In this document: positions 29,620-38,718 of the stretch, one piece after another
Position numbering within the stretch: the stretch's first letter is position 1
Layout of the letters: each line of letters starts with the position of its first letter
Source: Phycisphaerales bacterium
Lineage (GTDB): Bacteria > Planctomycetota > Phycisphaerae > SM23-33 > FEN-1343
Length of the DNA stretch: 63,026 nucleotides
Direction: 5' to 3'
Assembly: GCA_003171335.1 (NCBI GenBank)
Contig: PMYD01000029.1
Coordinates: 1-63,026 of the forward strand
Translations under genes and position numbers: made by a program
The notes under the pieces: generated by a model
What the model was told of the DNA's origin: nothing
Database searches by the model: none
Seen by the model: only the letters and a program-made list of their open reading frames with translations

Positions 29620-31710
29620 TTATCCCGTAATGCTCGCGGCAATCCTTCCGCCGGCCGCCGTCAGCGCCTGCCGCACGGCCGCGTCGGACCCATCGCCCAG
29701 GTCGGCCAGCACGACGCGGTCGGCGGCCAAGCCGATATCCTTAAGCAACTGCTGGGCCTGCTCGACACGGAGGCGCGTGCGATGGGCCACCTCGGGATAA
29801 CGGTCGTGCCCGGCCGGCAGGCAGCCGACGATGACGCCATCGGCCCCGGCTTCCAAGGCGTGCAGGATGTCGCTTACGGACAGCCGGCTGGTCGAATGCA
29901 GGTAAATCGCACCGACGCCGGGAATCTCGCCGCCGTGACCTTGCCACTGCCGGTCGGAGGCGGCAAAGCCGCCGATGTAGGCGATGATCTTGCGGCCGGC
30001 GGCTCTTGCCAAAAGCTTGGCGGTGCAGCCGGCGATGTCGCCCGTCTGGCAACCCTTGGAGACGATGGCCTTGGCCGGGCACTCGGCGATGCAGATGCCG
30101 CAGGACTGGCACTTGTCCGAGGCGATGCGGGCCACATCGGTGACCACGGGAATGCCGAAGGGGCAGACCCGCAGGCACGTCAGGCAGGCGGCGCATTTAT
30201 CCACCAGCACCTCGGCGCCGCTGCCGCAGCTCATGCAGCGGCGGGCCTCGGCGAGGACGGCCGCCATGTCCAGCGTGCGGTCGATGGGCTGAAAGTTGGC
30301 CCGCCGCGCGGCGGCCGGCTCGAACGGCACGGGATGGCGCTCGACTTTCAGCACTTTTTCCGCCGTGGCGGCGGGAATCGTGCCGATCTTGGCCGGCAGC
30401 GTTTCATCCAGCGCGATCTGGCCGCGCGTGAGGTACTGGTCGATCGCCTCGGCCGCCCGGCGGCCGGACTGGCAGGCCTCGACCACCGAGCCGGGAGGCG
30501 TGACGATCTCGCCGCAGGCGAAGATATTGGGCACGTTGGTCTGCTGCGTCTTTGCATCAAAGCGCAGCCGCCCGCGCTCATCAAGCTGCACGGGCGAGCC
30601 GGCGGTGAAGCTCGTGTCGGCCATCTGGCCGATGGCGAAGATGACCGTGTCGCACGGCACGTCGATCACGTCCGCATCGTCGTACGTGGGGCTGAATCGC
30701 TTGGCCTCATCAAACACCCGCGTCACCTTGCGGGCCTTGACGCCCACGATGGCGCCACCGCGGATCGTGATTTCAACCGGCCCGCGGCGGTGGATGAAGC
30801 TGACGCCTTCCTCATTGGCCTCATCGCGTTCCCACTGCCAAGCTGGCATTTCCTGCTCGTTTTCGAGGCAGATCGCCCGCACGCGGTCCGCGCCCAGCCG
30901 CACGGCCGTCCGTGCGGCATCCATGGCCACGTTGCCGCCGCCGATCACCAGCACATCCTTGCCGACGGCCGGCGTGGGCCCAAAGGTCATAGCGTTCAAG
31001 AACTCCATGACCTTGAACACGCCGGGATGATCCGCCCCCGCCAGCGGCAGCGAGCGGCTGAGCGTCATGCCCGTGGCCACCAGCACGGCCGCAAAATCCT
31101 GCGAGAGAAGTTGCGCCAGCGTGCGGTCTTTGCCGATCTGCACGCCGGTGATGATTTCGACGCCGTGGGCCTTGATCCAGTCCACGTCGATCTGCACCAC
31201 CTCGCGCGGCATCCTATACGCCGGCACAGCCGTGGCGGGAATGCCGCCGGCCACGGGCAGTTTTTCAAAGATGGTGGGCCGATAGCCCTTGCGGGCCAGT
31301 TCCAGCGCCGCCGCCAAACCGGCCGGCCCGCCGCCGACGATGGCCACGCGGGCCTTGTCCTGGCGGGCGGGCTTTTGCACGGTGGCGCCCGCAGCGCCCT
31401 GGTGTTCCGCGACGAAACGCTTGAGTTCGCGAATGGCCACCGCGGCATCCACATCCTTGCGGCGGCAGTTGGCCTCGCAGGGATGATGGCACACGCGCCC
31501 GCACACGCAGGCCAGCGCCAGCCGCTCGCGAATGACGTCAATGGCCTCGCGCCACTGCCCCTGGGCGATGAACTGGAGGTACCGCCGCACATCGGCGTGC
31601 ACGGGGCAGCCATCGCGGCAGGGAGCCCATTCCTGCTCCAAGAGCGCTGCGGCCGAAGGCATGGCCGCCAGATCGCGGGATGTCAAATCTCTGCCTAACA
31701 TCGGGTGCAC
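29620..31710 (-). CDS. GltD-like FAD/NAD(P) oxidoreductase with ferredoxin and MvhD-like domains
   Basis: A 696-residue protein, probable electron partner of MetV/MetF. The N-terminal Fe-S region (~28-85) has APCRDGCPVHAD and CVCGRVCHHPCEANC. FAD site VAIVGGGPAGLAAALE lies at ~122 and NAD(P) site VLVIGGGNVAMDAA at ~253. A two-[4Fe-4S] ferredoxin lies at ~500-555 (CAACLTCLRVCPFG, CQSCGICIAECPAKA). The C-terminal ~130 residues resemble MvhD, but its cluster cysteines are mostly gone: IAYIGGFAASD where CCNWC is usual, and HSTSRL where CSGR is usual; GCLPAGHDRYPEV remains. It lies between fhs and metV on the same strand. Transfer of electrons from NAD(P)H or ferredoxin to MetF is an inference. 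Confidence 0.88.
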   Translation of the reverse strand: MHPMLGRDLTSRDLAAMPSAAALLEQEWAPCRDGCPVHADVRRYLQFIAQGQWREAIDVIRERLALACVCGRVCHHPCEANCRRKDVDAAVAIRELKRFVAEHQGAAGATVQKPARQDKARVAIVGGGPAGLAAALELARKGYRPTIFEKLPVAGGIPATAVPAYRMPREVVQIDVDWIKAHGVEIITGVQIGKDRTLAQLLSQDFAAVLVATGMTLSRSLPLAGADHPGVFKVMEFLNAMTFGPTPAVGKDVLVIGGGNVAMDAARTAVRLGADRVRAICLENEQEMPAWQWERDEANEEGVSFIHRRGPVEITIRGGAIVGVKARKVTRVFDEAKRFSPTYDDADVIDVPCDTVIFAIGQMADTSFTAGSPVQLDERGRLRFDAKTQQTNVPNIFACGEIVTPPGSVVEACQSGRRAAEAIDQYLTRGQIALDETLPAKIGTIPAATAEKVLKVERHPVPFEPAAARRANFQPIDRTLDMAAVLAEARRCMSCGSGAEVLVDKCAACLTCLRVCPFGIPVVTDVARIASDKCQSCGICIAECPAKAIVSKGCQTGDIAGCTAKLLARAAGRKIIAYIGGFAASDRQWQGHGGEIPGVGAIYLHSTSRLSVSDILHALEAGADGVIVGCLPAGHDRYPEVAHRTRLRVEQAQQLLKDIGLAADRVVLADLGDGSDAAVRQALTAAGGRIAASITG

Positions 31711-31790
31711 CTAATCGATTCTCAGGCACTGCTTTATAGCGAAAACGCTGGGGTCCGTTCAAGCAGCAGGTCTAGCGCGAGGAAGAACGG

Positions 31791-31975
31791 CGGACACAAA
31801 GATCACAAAGACCACGAAGATCACGAAGAAAGGCAAAGCCAGGCAGTAAAGTCAAAAGCAAAACCACGCCGAGTGCCTCTCTTTTTTGTCTCGCCGTTAC
31901 TCCAGCTTCCCTTCTTCTTTGTCTTCCTTCGTGTCCTTTGTGATCTTGGTGATCTTCGTGGTTCTCTTCATTCCC
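31791..31975. repeat. CACAAAGATCACGAAG-type inverted repeat, copy 1
   Basis: GACACAAAGATCACAAAGAC and CACGAAGATCACGAAGAAAG (31795-31835) face CTTTGTGATCTTGGTGATCT and TCGTGGTTCTCTTC (about 31935-31975). The 275-base gap between fhs and the oxidoreductase gene (31711-31985) contains nothing else. The spurious translation is KDHKDHEDHEE. Confidence 0.85.
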
Positions 31976-31985
31976 AACAGATCCG

Positions 31986-33734
31986 CTAGAACAACCCGAC
32001 GATCTTCCCGTTTTCATCCAGGTCGATAGCGATGAACGCCGGCGCGCTGGGCAGGCCGGGCATGGTTCGCATCTGCCCCAGCAGCGGGTAGAGGAAGCCG
32101 GCGCCGGCGGAGGCGCGAACCTCGCGCACCGGCACAGTGAAGCCGCGCGGCACACCCTTGAGCTTGGGATCGTGGCTCAAGGACAGGTGCGTCTTGGCCA
32201 TGCAGATGGGCAGGCTGGAAAGCCCGGCCCGCTCGTACGAGGCGATCTGCTTCTGGGCCAGCGGGGCAAACTCCACATCATCGGCCAGGTACACCTTCTG
32301 GGCGATGGTGCGAATCTTGTCCTCGATGGACAGGCTGTCGGGGTAGAGCAGCTTGAAGCTCGACGGCTTTTCGCACGCCTTGACGACGGCGCGGGCCAAG
32401 ACCTCCGCGCCCTTGCCGCCATGGGCCCAGTGGCTGGCGACGACGGCATCTTCGGCCCCCGCGGCGGCGGCCGCCGCACGGGCATGCTCCAGTTCGGCCG
32501 CGGTGTCGGTCGGGAACTGGTTGATCGCCACCACCACCGGCACGCCAAACATGCGGGCAATCTCGATGTGCCGCCTGAGATTGGCCAGGCCCGCCTCCAG
32601 CAGCTTCATGTTTTCCTGCGTATACGCCTTGGGCAGCGGCCGGCCCGGGGTCACCTGCGGACCGCCGCCGTGCATCTTCAGGGCGCGGATGGTGCCCACC
32701 AGCACCACGCAGTTGGGTGTAAGGCCGCTCATGCGGCACTTGATGTCGAAGAACTTCTCCATGCCGATGTCCGCGCCGAAGCCGGATTCCGTGACCACGT
32801 AATCGGCCAGTTTGAGCGCGATGCGATCGGCCACGATGGAGTTGTTGCCGTGGGCGATGTTGGCGAAGGGCCCGGCATGCACGAAAGCCGGCTGGCCTTC
32901 CAGAGTCTGCATGAGGTTGGGCTTGATGGCATCCTTCATGAGCACGGCCAGTGCCCCGGCCACGCCCAGTTGCTCGGCGGTGACGGGGTTGCCCGAGGTG
33001 TCCAGCGCCACGATGATCCGCCCGAGGCGCTTTCGCATATCTTTCAGGTCGCTCGCCAGGGCCAGGATGGCCATGATTTCAGAGGCGACGGCGATATCAA
33101 AGCCAGTCCGCCGGTTGGGGCCGTCCATCCAGTCTTCGCTCAGCCCGGTCTCGATGAAGCGCAGGGCCGCATCGTTGACGTCCACGACGCGCCGCCAGGT
33201 GATCGTGTCCGGGTCAATGTTCAGCCGCGGCAGGCCGGTCTTGGCCCAGGTCTCATCGTCGCAATGCTCTTCGTGCTTCACACGGGCGTCGATGGCCGCG
33301 GCCAGCAGATTGTTGGCAATGCTCACGGCGTGGATGTCGCCGGTGAGGTGGAGGTTGAACTCCTCCATCGGAATAACCTGGCTGTAGCCACCGCCCGCGG
33401 CGCCGCCCTTGATGCCGAACGTCGGGCCCATGGAGGGCTGGCGGATGCACAGGAACACTTTCTTGCCCAGGACGCCCAACGCCTGCGTCAGGCCGACCGA
33501 GGTGGTGGTCTTGCCCTCGCCCAGGGGCGTGGGGGTGATGGCGGTCACATCGATATATTTGCCGTTGGGCCGGCCGGCCAGGCGGGCCAGGATATCCAGC
33601 TTCACCTTGGCCTTCACATCGCCGTAGGGCTCCAGCTCCTCGGGCAAAATGCCGGCCCGGCGGGCGATCTCCGTGATGGGCAGCGGCTTGGCGGCCTGAG
33701 AGATTTCAATATCGGACGGTACTTTGGGGGCCAT
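31986..33734 (-). CDS. fhs: Formate--tetrahydrofolate ligase
   Basis: A 582-residue cytoplasmic enzyme that activates formate with ATP and THF to 10-formyl-THF, the entry step of the methyl branch. Key motifs: [20 protein letters not shown] (ATP loop), [71 protein letters not shown] and [12 protein letters not shown]. The ATG at 33734 has AGGAGAT upstream; the extra 38 codons of the longer frame are not conserved. It is the promoter-proximal gene of the C1 cluster. Fhs also occurs in non-acetogens for purine or serine supply, so its presence alone does not prove acetogenesis. Confidence 0.96.
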   Translation of the reverse strand: MAPKVPSDIEISQAAKPLPITEIARRAGILPEELEPYGDVKAKVKLDILARLAGRPNGKYIDVTAITPTPLGEGKTTTSVGLTQALGVLGKKVFLCIRQPSMGPTFGIKGGAAGGGYSQVIPMEEFNLHLTGDIHAVSIANNLLAAAIDARVKHEEHCDDETWAKTGLPRLNIDPDTITWRRVVDVNDAALRFIETGLSEDWMDGPNRRTGFDIAVASEIMAILALASDLKDMRKRLGRIIVALDTSGNPVTAEQLGVAGALAVLMKDAIKPNLMQTLEGQPAFVHAGPFANIAHGNNSIVADRIALKLADYVVTESGFGADIGMEKFFDIKCRMSGLTPNCVVLVGTIRALKMHGGGPQVTPGRPLPKAYTQENMKLLEAGLANLRRHIEIARMFGVPVVVAINQFPTDTAAELEHARAAAAAAGAEDAVVASHWAHGGKGAEVLARAVVKACEKPSSFKLLYPDSLSIEDKIRTIAQKVYLADDVEFAPLAQKQIASYERAGLSSLPICMAKTHLSLSHDPKLKGVPRGFTVPVREVRASAGAGFLYPLLGQMRTMPGLPSAPAFIAIDLDENGKIVGLF

Positions 33735-33934
33735 GCTGGCGATCTCCTGTTGTCTCAGCCGGGGCGTGTTGGGCGACCCCGGGATGAATCCGGAGATTAG
33801 ATGCGAGCGCGGGGCGATATGCAAGCTGAAAGAGGCGAAAATGCACAAGCGCAGTCACTGATTGCCCGGGTAACAAAAGCCGAATGCCTGCCAAACCAGT
33901 CGCCAGCCAAGTCGTAGAAGACGCCTTGTCGGCA

Positions 33935-34150
33935 TAAGCGTATGGGATATGCCATACGCTTATTGATGACCCAAGCCGCCCGCAACTTTAAACCGTTTAA
34001 AGTACGGTCAGGTTCTGTTAGGGACGAATTGGCCTCTATCGCCAGCTACCAATCCAGGGGCGAAAGTTTCGCCCCTGCCTCGGTCCGGCCAACAGAGGAA
34101 AGGGCATCCGCCGGAGTTCTTCAATTTGCAATTTGCAATTTGCAATTTGA
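33935..34150. repeat. Palindrome island 2
   Basis: The 455-base gap between the divergent fhs and mdh genes (33735-34189) contains several repeats. The hairpin TAAGCGTATGG-GATATG-CCATACGCTTA is at 33935-33962. ACTTTAAACCGTTTAAAGT is at 33985-34003, followed by ACGGTCAGGTTCTGTTAGGGA. The 23-base palindrome with core GGGGCGAAAGTTTCGCCCC is at 34055-34077. CAATTTGCAATTTGCAATTTG is at about 34122-34148. The first and third recur in island 1; the second recurs in the ParB-like gene. GAAAGGAATG before 34190 is the mdh ribosome site. Confidence 0.85.
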
Positions 34151-34189
34151 AATTCGACCATACGGCAACCTCCAGAAAGGAATGTCGCT

Positions 34190-35137
34190 ATGGCCTCCGG
34201 TCGGAAGAAGTTGAGCATCATCGGGGCGGGCAACGTCGGCGCCAGTTGCGCCGTGTGGGCGGCCCGGCGCGAGCTGGCCGATATTGTGCTGCTGGATATC
34301 GTCGACGGCCTGCCCCAGGGCAAGGCTTTAGACCTGGCCCAGGCCGCGCCGGTCGAGGGCTTTGAAGCCCGCATCGCCGGCACAACCAATTATGCCGACA
34401 CGGCCGGCAGCGACGTGGTGATCATCACGTCGGGGCTGGCCCGCAAGCCGGGCATGAGCCGCGATGACCTCCTGGCGGCCAATACCCGGATCGTCCGCGA
34501 GGTAGCCGCCGAGACGGCGCGATACAGCCCGGACGCCGTGCTGATTGTCGTTTCCAATCCGCTGGACGCCATGGTGTACGTGGCGGCCAAGGCCAGCGGT
34601 CTTCCCGCTCACCGCGTCATCGGCCAGGCCGGCGTGCTCGACACCGCCCGCTTCCGCACCTTCCTGGCCGAGGCCATCGGCTGCTCGGTCAAGGATATCT
34701 CCGCCCTGCTGCTCGGGGGCCACGGCGACGACATGGTGCCGCTGCCGCGCTACGCCTCGGCCGGCGGCATTCCCATCGAACAACTCCTGCCCAGGTCACA
34801 GATCGACGCCATCGTCGAGCGAACCCGCAAAGGCGGCGGTGAAATCGTGGCCCTGCTGAAGACCGGCAGCGCCTACTACGCCCCGGCAGCCGCCAGCGTG
34901 CAGATGGCCGAGGCCATCCTGCTCGATCAGAAGCGAATCCTGCCCTGCGCGGTACGCTGCGATCGCGAATATGGCGTCGGCGGCTACTGGGTTGGCGTGC
35001 CGGCCGTGCTCGGCGCATCGGGATGCGAGAAGATCATTGAAGTTGAATTGACCGCCGCCGAGCGGAAAGCGTTTGACGGCTCGGTTGGGCATGTGAAGGA
35101 ACTCGTTGCACAGGTCGAGGGGCTTCTCAGGAAATAA
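34190..35137 (+). CDS. mdh: Malate dehydrogenase (NAD)
   Basis: A 315-residue enzyme of the LDH-like malate dehydrogenase group, interconverting malate and oxaloacetate. It shows [17 protein letters not shown] with LLDIVDG (an Asp selecting NAD), [14 protein letters not shown] (substrate Arg on the mobile loop), [30 protein letters not shown] and [12 protein letters not shown] (catalytic His). AAAGGAATG precedes the ATG. It is convergent with fumC, separated by an inverted repeat, so the two TCA-type genes face each other. It may work in either direction in an anaerobe. Confidence 0.95.
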   Translation: MASGRKKLSIIGAGNVGASCAVWAARRELADIVLLDIVDGLPQGKALDLAQAAPVEGFEARIAGTTNYADTAGSDVVIITSGLARKPGMSRDDLLAANTRIVREVAAETARYSPDAVLIVVSNPLDAMVYVAAKASGLPAHRVIGQAGVLDTARFRTFLAEAIGCSVKDISALLLGGHGDDMVPLPRYASAGGIPIEQLLPRSQIDAIVERTRKGGGEIVALLKTGSAYYAPAAASVQMAEAILLDQKRILPCAVRCDREYGVGGYWVGVPAVLGASGCEKIIEVELTAAERKAFDGSVGHVKELVAQVEGLLRK

Positions 35138-35140
35138 AGG

Positions 35141-35300
35141 CGGACACAAAGATCACGAAGACCACAAAGAACACGAAGAAAGACTGGGGAAAATAGAAGC
35201 AGAAGAGCGATCTGCGACACGGGGACTCATTATTCTTCTTTTTTGGCTTCTCCCTCCTTTGTGTCCTTCGTGTTCTTGGTGATCTTTGTGTTTCGTCTTG
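35141..35300. repeat. CACAAAGATCACGAAG-type inverted repeat, copy 2
   Basis: GACACAAAGATCACGAAGAC and CACAAAGAACACGAAGAAAG (35146-35186) face CCTTTGTGTCCTTCGTGTTC and TTGGTGATCTTTGTG (about 35257-35292). It lies between the convergent mdh and fumC stop codons, where it may serve as a two-way transcription end. Confidence 0.85.
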
Positions 35301-35309
35301 GTTCAAAAA

Positions 35310-36713
35310 CTATCTCCCCGTCTGCCGCATCGGATCCAGCAGTTCGTTCAGCTTCTCCGCCGGCAGCACTTTCTTTTCCATAGCCACTTGCCGCACCGTT
35401 TTGCCCGTGGCAAAGGCGGTCTTGGCGATTTCCGCAGCGGCGTCGTAGCCGACTTGAGCTGCCAGCACGGTGCACATCGCCAGGGAATGCTCCACCAGGT
35501 CGGAACACCGCGCCGCGTTGGCCTGGAGGCCATCAATGCACCGGGTTCGAAAAGCCTCGGCGGCGGCCGACAGCAGCGCGATGGAGTCCAGCAGATTCAC
35601 CGCGATCATGGGCATGCACATGTTCAGTTCGAAGATAGAGCCCACACCGCCCATGGCGCCGGCGGAAATGGCGGCCTCGATGCCGAGAATCTGGCAGGCG
35701 ACCTGGATCACGCTCTCGCAGATCACCGGGTTGATCTTGCCGGGCATGATCGAACTGCCCGGCTGGATGGCCGGCAGCACCAATTCGCCCAATCCGCAGC
35801 GCGGGCCCGAGGCCAGCAGGCGAATGTCCGAGGCGATCTTGCCCAGCGTCAACGCGGCCGTCTTCACATCGCCGGCGGTAGCCGCCACCGTATCCAGAAT
35901 GCTCTGGGCGGCGAAGTGGTCGGCGGCCTCGCGGAAGGCGATTTCAAAGCCTTCCGACAGCCGCCGGCACACCCCCGCCGCGAACCGCTCGTGCGTGTTG
36001 AGCCCCGTGCCGACGGCCGTGCCGCCGATCGCCAACTCCGCCAGGTTCGACAGGTCGTGAATCAGCCGCTCGATGCTCTTGTCCACCGCCGCCGCATAAC
36101 CGCCGAATTCCTGCCCGAGCCGGATGGGCACGGCATCCTGGAGGTGCGTGCGGCCGATCTTGACCACCGCGTCGAACTGGCGGGCCTTGGCGGCCAACGC
36201 ATCGGCCAGCCGCCGCAACTCCGGCAAGAGCCAGTAATGCATCTCCACCGAAGCGGAGATGTGCATGGCCGACGGGATCACGTCGTTGCTGCTCTGGCCC
36301 AGGTTGACGTGATCGTTCGGGTGCACGGGCGTTTTCGAGCCCAGCTCGCCTCCAGCCAGTTGGATGGCGCGATTGGCGATCACTTCGTTCACGTTCATAT
36401 TGGTGGACGTGCCGCTGCCGGTCTGAAAGACGTCGACGGGAAACTGGTCGTCCCACTTGCCGTCCATGACTTCCTCGGCGGCGGCGATGATCCACTCCAC
36501 ACGCCGGCCATCGAGCAATCCCAGCTCGCCGTTGGTTTGTGCGGCGGCGTGCTTGATCGCCGCCACGGCCGAAATAAACACCCGCGGCATCGCCCTTCCG
36601 CTGATGGGGAAGTTCTGTATCGCCCTGGCCGTCTGCGCACCGTACAGCGCGCCGGCGGGAACGGAAACTTCGCCGAGAGAGTCTCGTTCTTTGCGCTGAT
36701 TTTGTTCGCTCAT
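35310..36713 (-). CDS. fumC: Class II fumarate hydratase
   Basis: 467 residues from the ATG at 36713. A cytoplasmic iron-independent fumarase of the aspartase/fumarase superfamily. It shows GALYGAQTARAIQNFPISG, FQTGSGTSTNMNVNEVIANR, VNLGQSSNDVIPSAMHI, GRTHLQDAVPIRLGQEFGG, TAVGTGLNTHERFA and the signature GSSIMPGKINPVICESV. THLQDA with GTGLN fits fumarase better than aspartase, but a related lyase cannot be excluded. The longer frame is translated CAATTTGC repeat and is rejected. Faces mdh. Confidence 0.92.
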   Translation of the reverse strand: MSEQNQRKERDSLGEVSVPAGALYGAQTARAIQNFPISGRAMPRVFISAVAAIKHAAAQTNGELGLLDGRRVEWIIAAAEEVMDGKWDDQFPVDVFQTGSGTSTNMNVNEVIANRAIQLAGGELGSKTPVHPNDHVNLGQSSNDVIPSAMHISASVEMHYWLLPELRRLADALAAKARQFDAVVKIGRTHLQDAVPIRLGQEFGGYAAAVDKSIERLIHDLSNLAELAIGGTAVGTGLNTHERFAAGVCRRLSEGFEIAFREAADHFAAQSILDTVAATAGDVKTAALTLGKIASDIRLLASGPRCGLGELVLPAIQPGSSIMPGKINPVICESVIQVACQILGIEAAISAGAMGGVGSIFELNMCMPMIAVNLLDSIALLSAAAEAFRTRCIDGLQANAARCSDLVEHSLAMCTVLAAQVGYDAAAEIAKTAFATGKTVRQVAMEKKVLPAEKLNELLDPMRQTGR

Positions 36714-36732
36714 GGACGGGATTCTAGCCGCC

Positions 36733-36826
36733 AAGAATTGCAAATTGCCAATTGCAAATTGCAAATTGAAAACCAGGAAGGAGGTCCCTCCCCAATTGGC
36801 AATTTGCAATTTGCAATTTGCAATCT
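36733..36826. repeat. CAATTTGCAATTTG-type inverted repeat
   Basis: GAATTGCAAATTGCCAATTG and CAAATTGCAAATTG (36735-36770) face CAATTGGCAATTTGCAATTT and GCAATTTGCAATC (36793-36826), with GGAGGTCCCTCC at the centre. It lies between fumC and the kinase-like gene. Confidence 0.87.
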
Positions 36827-36885
36827 CGCGGGAAGGTCAACCTTTTTGACGATTGGAGCTTGACTCGCGCGGAGCCTGCCTCGCG

Positions 36886-37572
36886 CTACACCATCTTCTT
36901 CAGCTTCATCGCCCCCAGCACGTGCTGCGTGAGCTGGGCCAAGCTGAAGGCGGAGCAGTCATAGATGAGGTCAAAAACGGGATCGCGCGGGAAACGCATG
37001 GCGTACAGCCGGCGGAGGTGCTCGCGTTCGGCATCGTGGCGCTGGAGCAGCAGCCGGGCCTCGACGGAGGAGATGCCTTCCATCTCGACGATCCGCTGCA
37101 CGCGCCACTCCTTGGGCGCCTCCAGGCGGATGCGCACGCCGTTTTCCAGGTCCGCGGTCGCTCCCGCGCCGCCCATGCCGATCAGGATGACGTGGCCCTC
37201 GGTGGCGGCGTGGCGGATGAGCTCGGCGATGCGGTTGCGAACCTCAAACCCGTCCATGGCCTTGCTGGAGAGATTGCGGAAGAAATCGATCAGCATGCGC
37301 GGCGGCTCGCGGCGCAGCCGATTGAGCTCATCCGGGGGCACGTGCGTGTCACGAGCCAGCCGGTCGAGAATTTCCCGCTGATACACCCGCCATGGATTCT
37401 CTTCGCCCGGTTCGTTCTTGTTCAGCAGGTCCACCAGCAGCAAGCCGAGGAAATAGCCCGGGCAGGCATACTGCCGTGAGATCGTCACAAACGGCCCGCA
37501 CTTGACCGGCTGATCTGTGTCGCTTTTCTCGTGCATGAACGGAACCAACTTCGCCCTGACGCCTCTGGTCAT
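36886..37572 (-). CDS. Cytidylate-kinase-like family protein
   Basis: A 228-residue protein of the cytidylate kinase-like group (PF13189 type). It opens with KCGPFVTISRQYACPGYFLG, the family start, but the usual glycine-rich P-loop (SREYGAGG type) is altered to SRQYACPGY, so nucleotide binding may differ. Other features are GHVILIGMGGAGATADLENG, VRIRLEAPKEWRVQRI and FDLIYDCSAFS, matching the LID and core of these proteins. Relatives are found beside signalling or respiratory genes; the substrate is unknown. GGAG lies about ten bases before the ATG at 37572. An internal ATG at 37536 is possible. Confidence 0.75.
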   Translation of the reverse strand: MTRGVRAKLVPFMHEKSDTDQPVKCGPFVTISRQYACPGYFLGLLLVDLLNKNEPGEENPWRVYQREILDRLARDTHVPPDELNRLRREPPRMLIDFFRNLSSKAMDGFEVRNRIAELIRHAATEGHVILIGMGGAGATADLENGVRIRLEAPKEWRVQRIVEMEGISSVEARLLLQRHDAEREHLRRLYAMRFPRDPVFDLIYDCSAFSLAQLTQHVLGAMKLKKMV

Positions 37573-37916
37573 GGCCGAATCGCTCCAAGATGGCCGCCGC
37601 CGGATGGCGCCGACCTATCGCTTCCGTATCCGCCCGATTCCCCGCCATGGACGAGGCGGCGTTTTCGAAAGCCAGTCATTTGAAGTTTACGTCTCGCTCC
37701 CTCGGATTGGCAACGACGGCCAACTTCAAATGCCATTACGTAAGTATCGGTGAAAAATGAAAATATCTTGATGTCAGAAAACACCTGAGTGCCCCATCCG
37801 GAGTTTGCCTGATGAGCCGGCTATTCTCTCTTGAGCTGCAATCTTCCCCTTGACACTCCTGAGCGTCCTTCGCGGCCACCTGTTTGAAACACCGAATCCG
37901 CGTGCATAAACAAAGA

Positions 37917-37948
37917 ACCCCCGGTGGAACATCTGTTCCACCGGGGGT
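37917..37948 (-). terminator. Intrinsic terminator downstream of the PEP-CTERM gene
   Basis: Stem ACCCCCGGTGGAACA, two-base centre, perfect 15-base inverse. On the minus strand it is followed by TCTTTGTTT. It ends the PEP-CTERM transcript. The rest of the 414-base gap (37573-37986) is AT-richer and holds no supportable gene; a TTGACA at about 37850 may be part of a promoter. Confidence 0.85.
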
Positions 37949-37986
37949 GTCGTCAGTTACTCAACCAAAGCATTTCCAGGACGTTA

Positions 37987-38718
37987 TTACCGGCGGCGCC
38001 GCAGTGCGGACAGGGCGCCCAGAACCAACAGGGCCATCGTGGCCGGCTCGGGAACGACCGGCATGGTGGTCGTGTTCACGCTCGTGCCGTCATTGAACAC
38101 GTTGGCCTGGTCACGATCGCTCCAGACGACGGAAACGGTAGCGCCCGAAACGCGCTTGCCGCTGAAGACCTGCGCGCCCGGCGAGGCCGAGCCCGGAGCG
38201 CCGGGGGCGGTCCAGCTATAACTGCCGACAAGCTGGTAATTGTCGGTGTCCGTCAGCACGTAGCTGCCAGCGCTCACGCCAATCCCGTGGCAGACGACCA
38301 TGGCCTTGGAGGTGTCCTGGCCGGCGAAAGCCGAGGCATTGCCGCTGCCATCCACCGTGGCCGGGCTGGCGCCGTTGGGGAAGCCCACGGTGCCGTAGAG
38401 TTGCCACTGCGCAGAAGGCGGATCATTGTCGGGGTCGTAGTTCGGGTTTAAGCCGTTGAGCGTCGCCGACGCTGCCGTCACGCCCGCCTTGCCGGCCGTC
38501 GTCACGCCGGTCAGGTCAACGTTGAAGCCGGCAATGCCGAAGCCGCCGGGCGTCATGTCGGCCACGATGCCATCCCAGTTGGTGGTCTCCGTCAGCCACA
38601 GTCTCCACGTCGTGGGAGTGGGGTACGTGATCTCTTCGTACACCGCCGTGATCACGGCTGCCTGCGCCGCCGCGGCCACGCACAACGTCACAACTACCAT
38701 AGCAATCACTCGCTTCAT
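37987..38718 (-). CDS. PEP-CTERM sorting-domain protein
   Basis: A 243-residue secreted protein. The signal peptide is RVIAMVVVTLCVAAAAQA. The middle is a beta-rich domain of unknown type with many Thr, Gly and Asn residues. The end is the PEP-CTERM signal: VVPEPATMALLVLGALSA followed by RRRR, a Pro-Glu-Pro motif, a helix and a basic cluster, cut by an exosortase. No exosortase is in this window, so it must lie elsewhere. GAGGAGAG is placed before the ATG. It is transcribed alone, with its own terminator. It may be a surface or extracellular-matrix protein (family inference). Confidence 0.9.
   Translation of the reverse strand: MKRVIAMVVVTLCVAAAAQAAVITAVYEEITYPTPTTWRLWLTETTNWDGIVADMTPGGFGIAGFNVDLTGVTTAGKAGVTAASATLNGLNPNYDPDNDPPSAQWQLYGTVGFPNGASPATVDGSGNASAFAGQDTSKAMVVCHGIGVSAGSYVLTDTDNYQLVGSYSWTAPGAPGSASPGAQVFSGKRVSGATVSVVWSDRDQANVFNDGTSVNTTTMPVVPEPATMALLVLGALSALRRRR

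Noticed and set aside
29524..31698. 724-codon plus-strand frame
   Set aside because: It is the antisense shadow of the oxidoreductase gene, rich in Gly/Arg/His with no family similarity.
32172..33800. 542-codon plus-strand frame
   Set aside because: Antisense shadow of fhs.
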